8,202 nucleotides of DNA from Candidatus Brocadiia bacterium (lineage in GTDB: Bacteria > Planctomycetota > MHYJ01 > WSZJ01), in NCBI GenBank assembly GCA_013360825.1, contig JABWAY010000183.1:1-8202 (forward strand), written 5' to 3'. Shown here one piece after another: positions 1 through 7,061 of this stretch; position 1 is the first letter of the stretch, and each line of letters starts with the position of its first letter. The notes beneath the pieces were generated by a model, which searched no databases, was not told where the DNA came from, and saw nothing but the letters and a program-made list of their open reading frames with translations. The position numbers were made by a program, and so were the translations under genes.

Positions 1-309
1 GCGGGGACGCTGCCGACCGAGCCGCGGGCGTTCGACGTCGCGGCCACGGCCCCCTGGCGGCTCCGCGACGCGCCGGCGCCCTCCGGAATGGAATCGACCG
101 TGGCGCTTCCCCCGCTCCGCTGCCGCTGGCTCGGTGACACCCCCGACGGGAAGGCGATCCTCGAGATCGAGGTCGAGGGGGTGCGGCAGACGCTGGTGTT
201 CGGCGATCTGGAGGTGGCGGGGATCGACCGGCGCCGGCAGATCGTGGAGGGGCAGGAGCTGGAACTGATGCTTCCCGTGAAGCTGACGCTGAACCGACCG
301 TCGAAGTAG
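1..309 (+). CDS. 3' end of an unrecognised gene, possibly GspC/PilP-like (partial)
   Basis: The frame is open from base 1 to the TAG at 307-309, so the gene most likely starts upstream and about 102 codons are seen. The first in-frame ATG is at 88, but no Shine-Dalgarno sequence precedes it and the codons before it look equally coding, so it is probably internal. The visible N-terminal part is rich in Pro and Ala, like a linker. The last 65 or so residues alternate hydrophobic and polar positions, with a WLG motif, a run resembling beta strands (AILEIEVEG), then FGD and a final LELMLPVKL. This loosely recalls the homology region of GspC or the C-terminal beta domain of PilP, which contact the secretin. 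Its place 39 bases before gspD fits that role. The family call is an inference from pattern and position only; a hypothetical protein is equally defensible. There is no membrane segment in the visible part. Confidence 0.6.
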   Translation, partial: AGTLPTEPRAFDVAATAPWRLRDAPAPSGMESTVALPPLRCRWLGDTPDGKAILEIEVEGVRQTLVFGDLEVAGIDRRRQIVEGQELELMLPVKLTLNRPSK

Positions 310-348
310 CCGGGCAGAAGCGAGTCCCCAACCCCGTCGAGGCAGACC

Positions 349-2442
349 ATGAACCGGAAACTGATCGCCGTCCTGCTGGTGCTGGCCGTCTCGGGAACGC
401 CGCTGCTGGCGCAGGGGACGGAGCCGCCGAAAGAGGATCTGGTGGACATCGACTGGAACGGGGTGACGCTGGAGAACCTGATCGTGATGGTCTCCAACAT
501 GACGGGGCGGGTGATGGTGTACGACCGCGAGGCGCTGAAGGCGAAGCCGCCGGTGACGCTGTCGCGTCCGCAGCGCATCCCGGAGGGTGCGGTCTATGCG
601 ATGTTCGAGACGGTGATGAAGCAGAACGGGCTGGCGCTGGTGACGCTGAATCTCGAGACGGAGAAGGGCAAGCCGACGCTCGAGGTGGTGCAGGTGATCA
701 AGCGGGAGGAAGGGGCGAAGTCGGCGCTGGAGGTCAGCGACCCTTCTAATTGGGAATCCGTTCTCAACAGGGACCAGATGATCACGCAGGTGATCCCGCT
801 CAAGTACGCGAGCGCCCGCGATATCCTCGCGCCGGCCCAGGCGCTGCTCTCCGACCCGCGCAACGTGCTCGCGAGCGAGACGCTGAACTCCATCATCATC
901 ACGGACTACGCGACGAACGTGCGCCGCGTGATGACGATCATCCAGATGATCGACCGGAAGCAGCAGGACGTGGAGCTGGAGGTCGTGGCGCTCAAGTACG
1001 CCAGCGCGACGGAACTGGAGCCGAAGCTGAACCAGCTCGTCCAGACGCTTCAGCGCGCCCAGCCGCCGCGGCCCGGAGTTCCCGTGCCGCAGCAGGAGCA
1101 GGTCTCGATCGGGTCGGATTTCCGCACGAACTCGCTGATCGTGCTCGCCCTGCCGGACCGGATGGTGCAGATCAAGAACATGATCTCGAAGCTGGACATC
1201 GTGCCGGAGAAGTCGCCGACGAACCTGCATGTGTACCGGCTGAAGCACGCGCGGGCGGAGGAACTGGCGACGGTCCTGCAGGCGGTGTTCGGGGGCGGAA
1301 GCTCCGGGACGACGCGGCAGCCGGCCGGCGGCGGCCGCGCGGGGACGGGAGGGGGCGCCGAAGCGGTCGTGGGCGGGCAGTCCACGCCGCCGAACCAGCA
1401 GGTCCAGGTCTCGATCACGGCGGACAAGCAGAACAACGCGCTGGTCGTCGTGGCGACGCCGGAGGTCTGGGAGCCGATGGAGGTCTTCATCAGCGAACTG
1501 GACCGGAGGCGCCCGCAGGTGATCATCGAGACGGCGATCATCGAGGTGACCGGGAACGACCAGTTCGACCTCGGTGTGGAACTGGCGAACGCGGGCACGC
1601 CCGCCGACGGCCGGACGCGCGGGTTCCTGAACAACAACCTCGGCCTCGGCGTCCTGTCGGACACCGACGGGGACGACATCCCGGACATCAAGATCCCGAA
1701 TTCGGACCTCTCGGGAATCACCGCCGGGATCTTCCGCGGGGCGGCCGGCAAGCTCCCCATCCTGCTGCACGCGCTGTCCGAGAAGCGCAAAATCAACGTC
1801 GTGTCGCTTCCCCAGATCACGACCAACGACAACGAGCAGGCGACGCTGACGGTGAACGAGATCGTGACGACGGCGGCGACGACGACGACGACGGGGGTGG
1901 TCACGACGAGCAGCGGCACGCAGACGCAGGCCGGCATCACGATGAAGGTGACGCCGCACATCTCCGCGGACAACTACCTCCAGCTGGAGATCGACCTCCA
2001 GGTCTCGCAGTTCCAGGCCAGGCCGACCGCGAACTCGGCGGTGCCGCCGCCGATCACCAACCGGTCGGTCATCACCAAGGTCACGCTTCCCAACACGCAC
2101 ACCGTGGTCGTCGGGGGGCTGGTCACGGACCAGCTCCGGGAGACGGTGACCGGGATCCCGATCCTCCAGGACATCCCGATTCTCGGGCAGGCGTTCGAGC
2201 GGACGGTGCGGGAGGGGACGAAGACGACGCTGTACGTGTTCATCACGCCGATCATCCTGAGCGACCCGACGTTCACGGACTTCAAGCGGATCACGCTTCG
2301 GAAGCAGGAGGCGATGTTCCAGACCTCGAAGCGGTGGGTGGGGATGCACCAGCTGGGCGAGCACGAGCCGAACGCGGCGGACCTGTTCGAGTACCGGACG
2401 CCGTTCGGGACGCGCGGCCCCGGCACCGGCGGGGGGAAGTAG
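349..2442 (+). CDS. gspD: Type II secretion system secretin GspD
   Basis: This is the outer-membrane channel through which folded exoproteins leave the periplasm; secretins act as rings of about 15 subunits. The 697-residue product has a signal peptide (basic NRK, hydrophobic 5-20, likely cleavage after Ala21). An N0 domain spans about 30-120, followed by repeated ring domains N1 (about 145-204), N2 (about 209-283) and N3 (about 293-390). N3 is interrupted by a Gly-rich loop at 315-349. The secretin domain covers about 391-640 and shows VVVGGLV at 586-592, then GIPILQDIPILGQAF at 602-616 and a final strand YVFITPIIL at 629-637, all characteristic of the family. A Thr-rich stretch (507-526) lies where other GspDs have the gate region. 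Residues 438-446 (DTDGDDIPD) resemble a calcium-binding loop. The 60-residue tail ends in a Gly-rich segment and is not recognisable as a pilotin-binding S domain. GAGG at 339-342, 6 bases before the ATG, supports the start. Length is normal for the family. Confidence 0.96.
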   Translation: MNRKLIAVLLVLAVSGTPLLAQGTEPPKEDLVDIDWNGVTLENLIVMVSNMTGRVMVYDREALKAKPPVTLSRPQRIPEGAVYAMFETVMKQNGLALVTLNLETEKGKPTLEVVQVIKREEGAKSALEVSDPSNWESVLNRDQMITQVIPLKYASARDILAPAQALLSDPRNVLASETLNSIIITDYATNVRRVMTIIQMIDRKQQDVELEVVALKYASATELEPKLNQLVQTLQRAQPPRPGVPVPQQEQVSIGSDFRTNSLIVLALPDRMVQIKNMISKLDIVPEKSPTNLHVYRLKHARAEELATVLQAVFGGGSSGTTRQPAGGGRAGTGGGAEAVVGGQSTPPNQQVQVSITADKQNNALVVVATPEVWEPMEVFISELDRRRPQVIIETAIIEVTGNDQFDLGVELANAGTPADGRTRGFLNNNLGLGVLSDTDGDDIPDIKIPNSDLSGITAGIFRGAAGKLPILLHALSEKRKINVVSLPQITTNDNEQATLTVNEIVTTAATTTTTGVVTTSSGTQTQAGITMKVTPHISADNYLQLEIDLQVSQFQARPTANSAVPPPITNRSVITKVTLPNTHTVVVGGLVTDQLRETVTGIPILQDIPILGQAFERTVREGTKTTLYVFITPIILSDPTFTDFKRITLRKQEAMFQTSKRWVGMHQLGEHEPNAADLFEYRTPFGTRGPGTGGGK

Positions 2443-2445
2443 GCG

Positions 2446-4152
2446 ATGAAGCTGCTCGAGCGGTTCCGGGATGCGCTGAAGGAGGACGGGGGTCTCACCG
2501 ACCAGAAGGTCGACGAGGCCTTCTCCGTCTCGTCCGAGTCGCGCGACCCGCTCGACCGCGTGCTGCTGACGCGCGGGTTCCTCACGGAAAAGCAGATGCT
2601 CCGCGTGTTTTCCCGCGCAATGGCGCTGCCGCTTCTTGAGAACCTGACGGAGGCGACGATCCCGGCGGAGTTCGTGGAGAAGGTGTCGGTGCAGTTCGCG
2701 CGCGGGCAGAACCTGGCGGCGATCGGGGAGGCGGACGGGGTTTTCCAGGTGGCGACGTGCAATCCGTTCGATTTCCATCCGCTGGACGAGCTGGCGCTGA
2801 TGCTGGGGAGGACGATCCTGCTGGTTCTGGCGCCGAAGTCCGAGATCACGGCGCTGATCAACAAGGCGTACCAGAAGAAGATGGACGTGGTCGACGAGAT
2901 GCTGGAGGACCTCGAAGACGACGAGATGGCGGGGCTGGCGCGGGAGATGGAGGACGGGCACGACCTCCTCGACATGGCCAACAAGGCCCCGATCATCAAG
3001 CTGGTGAACATGATCATGTTCCAGGCGCTGAAGATGAGGGCGTCGGACATCCACCTGCAGCCGTACGAGGAGAAGCTGCAGGTCCGTTACCGGGTGGACG
3101 GGATCCTGTACGACATGATGACGCCGCCGAAGAAGATTCAGGAGGCGGTGATCAGCCGCATCAAGATCATGGGGAAGATGGACATCGCGGAGCGGCGGCT
3201 TCCGCAGGACGGGCGCGCGACGATCAAGGTCGGGGACAACGAGGTCGATGTGCGCATCAGTTCGGTGCCGACGTCCCACGGGGAACGGATCGTGATGCGG
3301 CTGCTCGACAAGAGCGCGCGGCTGCTCGACCTGCGGGAACTCGGGCTGGACGGGGAGCAGTTTCCCATCATGGACAAGCTCGTGCGCTGTTCGCACGGTG
3401 TGCTTCTCGTCACGGGGCCGACCGGCTCCGGGAAGACGACGACGCTGTACGCCTCGCTCAAGTCGATCAACTCGACGGCCAAGAACGTGCTCACGATCGA
3501 GGACCCGGTCGAGTACCAGGTCAACGGGATCAGCCAGATCGAGGTTTCGGCGAAGAAGGGACTGACATTCGCGACGGGGCTGCGGTCGATCGTCCGCCAG
3601 GACCCGAACATCATCATGGTCGGGGAAATCCGCGACGGGGAGACGGCGGACATCGCCATCCAGTCGTCGCTGACGGGGCACCTGGTGTTCAGCACGCTCC
3701 ACACGAACGACGCCCCCGGCGCAATCACGCGCCTCCTCGACCTGGGCGTCGAGCCCTACCTCGTCGCCTCCTCGCTCGTCGGCGTCGTGGCCCAGCGGCT
3801 GGTGCGTCTGATCTGCAAGGGGTGCAAGGAGGAGACGGAGGTGACCGAGGAGGGTCTGGCCTCGATCGGGATCACGCCGGACCGCTGCCCGGCGATGCAG
3901 CTCTGGAAGGGGCGGGGGTGCGACCGGTGTCTCGGGACCGGGTACCACGACCGGACGGGGATCTACGAGATTCTCCCGATCAACGACCAGATCCGGGACC
4001 AGGTCGTCGCCAAGACCAGCAGCACGACGATCAAGCAGGAGGCGGTGCGGCACGGGCTGCGGACCCTCCGGATGGACGGCGCGATCAAGGTGCTGCAGGG
4101 GCGCACGACGATCGAGGAAGTCATGCGCGTGACCCAGATGGACGTCGTCTGA
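2446..4152 (+). CDS. gspE: Type II secretion assembly ATPase GspE
   Basis: This is a cytoplasmic hexameric ATPase that powers pseudopilus assembly through GspF and, in known systems, GspL. The product is 568 residues. The N-terminal region (about 1-145) resembles the GspE N-terminal/MshEN domain, and an acidic linker follows at about 148-172. The catalytic core contains Walker A GPTGSGKT (324-331), the Asp box TIEDPVEY (350-357), Walker B IIMVGEIRD with catalytic-type Glu394, and the His box GHLVFSTLHTND (411-422). Two CxxC pairs, C457/C460 and C492/C495, form the zinc-binding motif typical of GspE and of PilB/MshE relatives. The gene starts 3 bases after gspD. A G-rich ribosome binding site (GGGGGGAAG, 2431-2439) lies within the last gspD codons, so coupled expression is likely. 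A PilB-type pilus motor is the main alternative, but the gspG-J genes downstream favour GspE. Confidence 0.96.
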   Translation: MKLLERFRDALKEDGGLTDQKVDEAFSVSSESRDPLDRVLLTRGFLTEKQMLRVFSRAMALPLLENLTEATIPAEFVEKVSVQFARGQNLAAIGEADGVFQVATCNPFDFHPLDELALMLGRTILLVLAPKSEITALINKAYQKKMDVVDEMLEDLEDDEMAGLAREMEDGHDLLDMANKAPIIKLVNMIMFQALKMRASDIHLQPYEEKLQVRYRVDGILYDMMTPPKKIQEAVISRIKIMGKMDIAERRLPQDGRATIKVGDNEVDVRISSVPTSHGERIVMRLLDKSARLLDLRELGLDGEQFPIMDKLVRCSHGVLLVTGPTGSGKTTTLYASLKSINSTAKNVLTIEDPVEYQVNGISQIEVSAKKGLTFATGLRSIVRQDPNIIMVGEIRDGETADIAIQSSLTGHLVFSTLHTNDAPGAITRLLDLGVEPYLVASSLVGVVAQRLVRLICKGCKEETEVTEEGLASIGITPDRCPAMQLWKGRGCDRCLGTGYHDRTGIYEILPINDQIRDQVVAKTSSTTIKQEAVRHGLRTLRMDGAIKVLQGRTTIEEVMRVTQMDVV

Positions 4153-4162
4153 TCCCGCCGCG

Positions 4163-5389
4163 ATGCCGGTTTTCTCCTACAAAGCGCTGAAGGAATCGGG
4201 CGACATCGCCGCGGGGGTGATCGACGCCGATTCCCCCCGCGACGCGCGCTCCAAGCTGCGCATGCAGGCGCTCCATGTCACCCAGCTCGAGCCGATCGTC
4301 CAGGGGGCGTCCGCGGAGCAGCAGAAGCGGCGCTCGCTGTTTCTTCCGAAGTTCGCGAGCCAGAAGAGCACGGTCGAAATCGCGCTCATCACACGGCAGC
4401 TGGCGACGCTGCTCAACGCCGGGACGCCGCTCAACGAGGCGCTCCGTGCGATCGTCGAGCAGACGAACTCGCGGAAGCTCGAGGCGATCATCCGGGACAT
4501 CCGGGAGCGGATCAGCCAGGGGGCGACGTTCGCGGACGCGCTCGGGAATCACCCGGGGTACTTCTCGGATCTCTACGTGAACATGGTCCGCTCCGGGGAG
4601 GCCTCCGGCACGCTGGACGAGATCCTGAAGCGGCTGGCGGATTACCTCCACCAGCAGAACCGGCTGGCAGGAAAGGTGATGGCCGCGATGACCTATCCGC
4701 TGGTCATGGTGGTGGTCGGGACCGGCGTCGTGACCTTCCTCCTGGGATTCGTCGTGCCGCGCATCCTGGACGTGCTCTCGAAGCAGAAGATCGTGATGCC
4801 GCTTCCGACGATGCTCCTCGTGGCGGTGACCAACATCCTCCGCGGGTACTGGCCGCTGCTGCTCGGGGGGCTGATCGCGTCCTGGATCGGGTTCAAGCTC
4901 TACACGGCGACTCCCGGCGGGCGGCGGGTCTGGGACGGGTTCATCCTGCGGATTCCGGTGCTCGGCGACCTGTTCCGGAAGGCGGCGATCAGCCGGTTTT
5001 CGACGACGCTGTCGACGCTTCTCGGCTCCGGGCTGCCGGTGATGGAGGCGCTGTCGATCACGCAGAAGGTGATGGGGAACGTGGTGCTGGGGGCGGTGAT
5101 TGACAAGGTGCGGGCGCGGGTCATGGAGGGGTCGGACATTTCGGCGCCGCTGAAGCAGTCGAAGCTGTTTCCGCCGACGGTCTGCTACATGGTGGCGATC
5201 GGGGAGGAGTCGGGGCAGCTGGAGGAGATGCTGCGGCGGGTGTCGCAGTCGTACGACGAGGAGATCGAGCTCACGACGCAGAAGGTGACGAGTCTGATCG
5301 AGCCGATCATGATCGTCCTGATGGCGGTGGTGGTGGGGTTCATCGTGCTGGCGGTGCTGCTGCCGATCCTCGACCTGTCGAATCTCTGA
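4163..5389 (+). CDS. gspF: Type II secretion inner-membrane platform protein GspF
   Basis: GspF is the polytopic inner-membrane protein at the base of the pseudopilus and couples GspE motion to pseudopilin addition. The 408-residue product begins MPVFSYKALKESG, a classic GspF/PilC N-terminus. Two homologous cytoplasmic T2SSF domains start near 70 (TVEIALITRQLATLL) and 273 (KAAISRFSTTLSTLL). Each carries a conserved acidic motif, SGEASGTLDE in the first and GEESGQLEE in the second. Hydrophobic segments lie at about 176-200, 215-245 and 378-402, giving the usual three membrane helices. The start is 10 bases after the gspE stop and has no clear Shine-Dalgarno sequence, so translation probably depends on ribosomes finishing gspE. 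Length matches the family, and nothing is missing or broken. Confidence 0.96.
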   Translation: MPVFSYKALKESGDIAAGVIDADSPRDARSKLRMQALHVTQLEPIVQGASAEQQKRRSLFLPKFASQKSTVEIALITRQLATLLNAGTPLNEALRAIVEQTNSRKLEAIIRDIRERISQGATFADALGNHPGYFSDLYVNMVRSGEASGTLDEILKRLADYLHQQNRLAGKVMAAMTYPLVMVVVGTGVVTFLLGFVVPRILDVLSKQKIVMPLPTMLLVAVTNILRGYWPLLLGGLIASWIGFKLYTATPGGRRVWDGFILRIPVLGDLFRKAAISRFSTTLSTLLGSGLPVMEALSITQKVMGNVVLGAVIDKVRARVMEGSDISAPLKQSKLFPPTVCYMVAIGEESGQLEEMLRRVSQSYDEEIELTTQKVTSLIEPIMIVLMAVVVGFIVLAVLLPILDLSNL

Positions 5390-5429
5390 GCCGCGGGGCG
5401 CCGGGCGCGCCTGCGGAGATCGAAGAAGT

Positions 5430-5467
5430 CGGGGCGGGGAGCCAACGTTCGGCCGCCCCGGCCGTTT
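5430..5467 (+). terminator. Candidate attenuator or processing hairpin before gspG
   Basis: A perfect 8-base inverted repeat, CGGGGCGG (5430-5437) and CCGCCCCG (5453-5460), encloses a 15-base loop that contains the palindrome AACGTT (5444-5449). Only three T residues (5465-5467) follow, after GCCG, so it is a weak candidate for an intrinsic terminator. It may instead stabilise or separate the gspG transcript. Confidence 0.35.
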
Positions 5468-5499
5468 AATCTTCAGGCCCCGAGGACGGGTCGCGGGCG

Positions 5500-5505
5500 T
5501 AGAAT
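5500..5505 (+). promoter_or_regulatory. Possible -10 element for gspG
   Basis: TAGAAT matches the sigma-70 -10 consensus at five of six bases and stands out in a very GC-rich region. No recognisable -35 box lies 16-18 bases upstream (the sequence there is GCCCCG-like). A start about 7 bases downstream would leave a leader of only about 14-18 bases. The call rests on the hexamer alone and on the expectation that gspG is highly expressed. Confidence 0.22.
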
Positions 5506-5514
5506 CGGAACCAC

Positions 5515-5520
5515 AAGGAG
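5515..5520 (+). promoter_or_regulatory. Strong ribosome binding site of gspG
   Basis: AAGGAG lies 5 bases before the gspG ATG. It is among the best Shine-Dalgarno matches in the window, which fits the need for large amounts of the major pseudopilin. Confidence 0.75.
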
Positions 5521-5525
5521 AAACC

Positions 5526-5972
5526 ATGCTGAGCCACGACCGCCGCCGGACGCGCAGGAACGCCGGTTTCACGCTGATGGAACTGATGATCGTGCTGGTG
5601 ATCATCGGCGTGCTGGCGGCCGCCGTGACTCCGGCCCTGATCAACCGCGCGGAGAAGGCGAAGATCACGCGGGCCAAGGCCGACATCGTCAACATCGCCA
5701 ACCAGGTGAAGATGTTCAAGGCGGACAACAGCCGGTATCCGGAGTCCGTGCAGGACCTGATCAACAAGCCCTCCTACGCCAAGGACTGGCCGGCCGGCGG
5801 GTACCTGGAGAAGCTCGAGGACGACCCCTGGGGGAACCCCTATGTCCTCCGCGTTCCGGGCGACAACGGCAAGGACTACGACGTCATCTCCTACGGCGCC
5901 GACGGGACCCAGGGCGGTGAGGACAGCGACGCCGACCTGTCGTACTGGACGCTGAACGAGACCAAGAAGTAG
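5526..5972 (+). CDS. gspG: Type II secretion major pseudopilin GspG
   Basis: GspG is the main subunit of the periplasmic pseudopilus. The 148-residue precursor has a basic leader (residues 1-14, five Arg in 6-11) ending in Gly14, followed by FTLMELMIVLVIIGVLAAA. Cleavage by a prepilin peptidase between Gly14 and Phe15 puts Glu19 at the conserved +5 position. The hydrophobic helix spans about 15-36. The globular domain has the features expected of GspG: DNSRYPESVQDL, then DPWGNPY (100-106), then a GADG...GGE...DADL segment (124-138). The last of these corresponds to the calcium-binding loop that stabilises GspG in characterised systems. Length is typical. It opens the pseudopilin block and is followed after 31 bases by gspH. 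Confidence 0.97.
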   Translation: MLSHDRRRTRRNAGFTLMELMIVLVIIGVLAAAVTPALINRAEKAKITRAKADIVNIANQVKMFKADNSRYPESVQDLINKPSYAKDWPAGGYLEKLEDDPWGNPYVLRVPGDNGKDYDVISYGADGTQGGEDSDADLSYWTLNETKK

Positions 5973-6003
5973 CCCGCCGGCGCTTCTTCCCGAAAGGCAC
6001 CCC

Positions 6004-6606
6004 ATGACGCCCGCGCTCCGCCCGCACCGCCGCCGCGCCTCGTCGGGCTACACGCTCATGGAGATGATGGTGGTCCTGGTCATCATGGGGATCATCATCA
6101 TGATCATGATCGGGCGCGTGGATTCGCTGCTCCCCAAGTACCGGGTGCGCGCCGCGGTCCGGGACATCGCGTCCGAACTCCGGCTGGCGCGGGCGCAGGC
6201 GATGTCCACCGGGATGCCTCACTACGTCCAGTACAACCTGGAAACCGGCGAGTTCTGGATCCTCGCCCCCGAGGAGAAGAAGGAGGGGGACCTCACCGTG
6301 GAGGAGGAGGACACCACGGAGAACGCCTTCAAGGCGGCGGAGTATGTCTGGGCGAAGACGATGGAGCAGAAGCTCCCGGACGGCGTGAAGATCGAGAAGA
6401 TCCTCTGGAGCGCCGGCAGGGAAGCCGACCTGATGCCGGTGACGATCGAGTGTTCCCCGTACGGGTCGATCCGTTCCCACACGATCTGGGTGACGGGGAC
6501 GGAGGACGGGTCGAAATTCACGATCGAGCCGAGTCCGCTGACGGGTTTCGTCGCGTTCAGCGAGGGGCACGTCGAGCCCGCGGCCCTCGAGGAGGCCGCC
6601 GAGTGA
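6004..6606 (+). CDS. gspH: Type II secretion minor pseudopilin GspH
   Basis: The 200-residue precursor has a leader of 15 residues with several Arg and His, then Gly15 and YTLMEMMVVLVIMGIIIMIMIG. Processing at Gly15/Tyr16 places Glu20 at +5, and the +1 residue is Tyr rather than the commoner Phe. A globular domain follows, beginning RVRAAVRDIASELRLARAQAMSTG, the typical GspH/FimT helix and first strands. The C-terminal part has ECSPYGSIRSHTIWV and FTIEPSPLTGFV, matching the usual GspH end. An acidic, Lys-containing loop (about 84-101) looks like an insertion. In known systems GspH joins the G filament to the I-J-K tip. GAAAGG at 5992-5997 is a suitable ribosome binding site. The gene was assigned as gspH from domain pattern and its place between G and I. 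Confidence 0.9.
   Translation: MTPALRPHRRRASSGYTLMEMMVVLVIMGIIIMIMIGRVDSLLPKYRVRAAVRDIASELRLARAQAMSTGMPHYVQYNLETGEFWILAPEEKKEGDLTVEEEDTTENAFKAAEYVWAKTMEQKLPDGVKIEKILWSAGREADLMPVTIECSPYGSIRSHTIWVTGTEDGSKFTIEPSPLTGFVAFSEGHVEPAALEEAAE
6591..6595 (+). promoter_or_regulatory. Ribosome binding site that decides the gspI GTG start
   Basis: GGAGG, inside the last gspH codons, is 7 bases before the GTG at 6603. It supports this GTG over the in-frame ATG at 6450, which would add 51 residues ahead of the prepilin leader. Confidence 0.7.
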
Positions 6607-7061
6607 ACCTGAGGCGGCGGTCGGCGGGATTCACGCTGCTCGAGGTCATGCTCGCGCTCGCGATTGTCGCGACCACGGTCTTCGCGATCCTCTACCTGCG
6701 GACGCGCGCGGTCGAGCAGGTCGGGAACGCGCGGGCGATGCGCGAATCCTGGGGGCTCCTGCAGCAGAAGGTCGGGGACTTCGAGGAAGTGCCGATCGGC
6801 GACTACAAGGCGGGGACGGAGTCCGGGACCTTTGAGAATCTTCCGAACGTGCGCTGGGAGCGGGTCACGGAGTTCGTGGAGATGGAATGGATGGAGGAGG
6901 TGGACGAGGACCACCCGCGGGAGATGTGGAAGATCACGGTGAAGGTCTACCTCACGCAGGCGGACGGTCAGGAGACGATGACGCAGGCGCAGTTCTACCG
7001 CCTGAAGAAGGAGGACGACGAGGGCGAGGGGGGCGGCGGCGGGGGAGGGGGCGGCGGATGA
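6603..7061 (+). CDS. gspI: Type II secretion minor pseudopilin GspI
   Basis: A 152-residue precursor starts at GTG, overlapping the gspH stop by 4 bases (GTGA). The leader MNLRRRSAG is short and basic. Cleavage at Gly9/Phe10 gives FTLLEVMLALAIVATTVFAILYL with Glu14 at +5. GspI is a tip pseudopilin that binds GspJ and GspK. The domain shows VRWERVTEF and MWKITVKVYL, the strand pattern usual for GspI. The soluble part is strongly acidic (for example EWMEEVDEDH). The protein ends in an unusual run of ten glycines (143-152) after KKEDDEGE. The codons for this run contain the gspJ ribosome binding site. The GTG start was chosen because it has a ribosome binding site, gives a normal leader length and fits coupled translation. 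Confidence 0.9.
   Translation: MNLRRRSAGFTLLEVMLALAIVATTVFAILYLRTRAVEQVGNARAMRESWGLLQQKVGDFEEVPIGDYKAGTESGTFENLPNVRWERVTEFVEMEWMEEVDEDHPREMWKITVKVYLTQADGQETMTQAQFYRLKKEDDEGEGGGGGGGGGG
7044..7048 (+). promoter_or_regulatory. gspJ ribosome binding site within the GspI poly-Gly codons
   Basis: GGAGG in the glycine-codon tract lies 9 bases before the gspJ ATG, which itself overlaps the gspI stop as ATGA. The same bases thus encode the GspI tail and provide the initiation signal for gspJ. Confidence 0.65.

Larger units (their letters stand above)
5390..5525. other. gspF-gspG intergenic region
   Basis: This 136-base gap is the longest within the operon and splits the machinery genes (gspD-E-F) from the pseudopilin genes. 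It holds a GC-rich inverted repeat at 5430-5460, a TAGAAT at 5500-5505 resembling a -10 element, and the gspG ribosome binding site at 5515-5520. No ORF with convincing coding character was seen on either strand. A plausible role is partial transcript termination or processing with re-initiation, so that the abundant major pseudopilin is expressed separately. That is inference. Confidence 0.6.

Noticed and set aside
750..2639. 629-codon open frame on the plus strand overlapping gspD
   Set aside because: Its product is low-complexity Arg/Gly/Ala/Asp, and the gspD frame carries all secretin motifs. It is a shadow frame.
1974..3050. 358-codon minus-strand frame opposite gspD and gspE
   Set aside because: It is Ser/Arg-rich with no recognisable domain and lies antisense to conserved secretin and ATPase segments.
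4121..5767. 548-codon open frame on the minus strand opposite gspF and gspG
   Set aside because: Its translation is Arg/His/Pro/Asp-rich without domain patterns, as expected for an antisense frame of GC-rich coding DNA. The + strand genes here are unmistakable.
6088..6116. Palindromic ATC/ATGATC run as a possible operator
   Set aside because: It is explained by Ile and Met codons of the GspH membrane helix.
6450..6602. Upstream ATG extension of gspI
   Set aside because: It would put 51 Arg/Gly-rich residues before the prepilin leader and overlap gspH widely. The GTG at 6603 has a ribosome binding site and gives a normal leader.
6887..7057. Upstream ATG extension of gspJ
   Set aside because: The added residues are a low-complexity Gly/Asp/Arg shadow of gspI. 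The ATG at 7058 directly precedes a standard prepilin leader.
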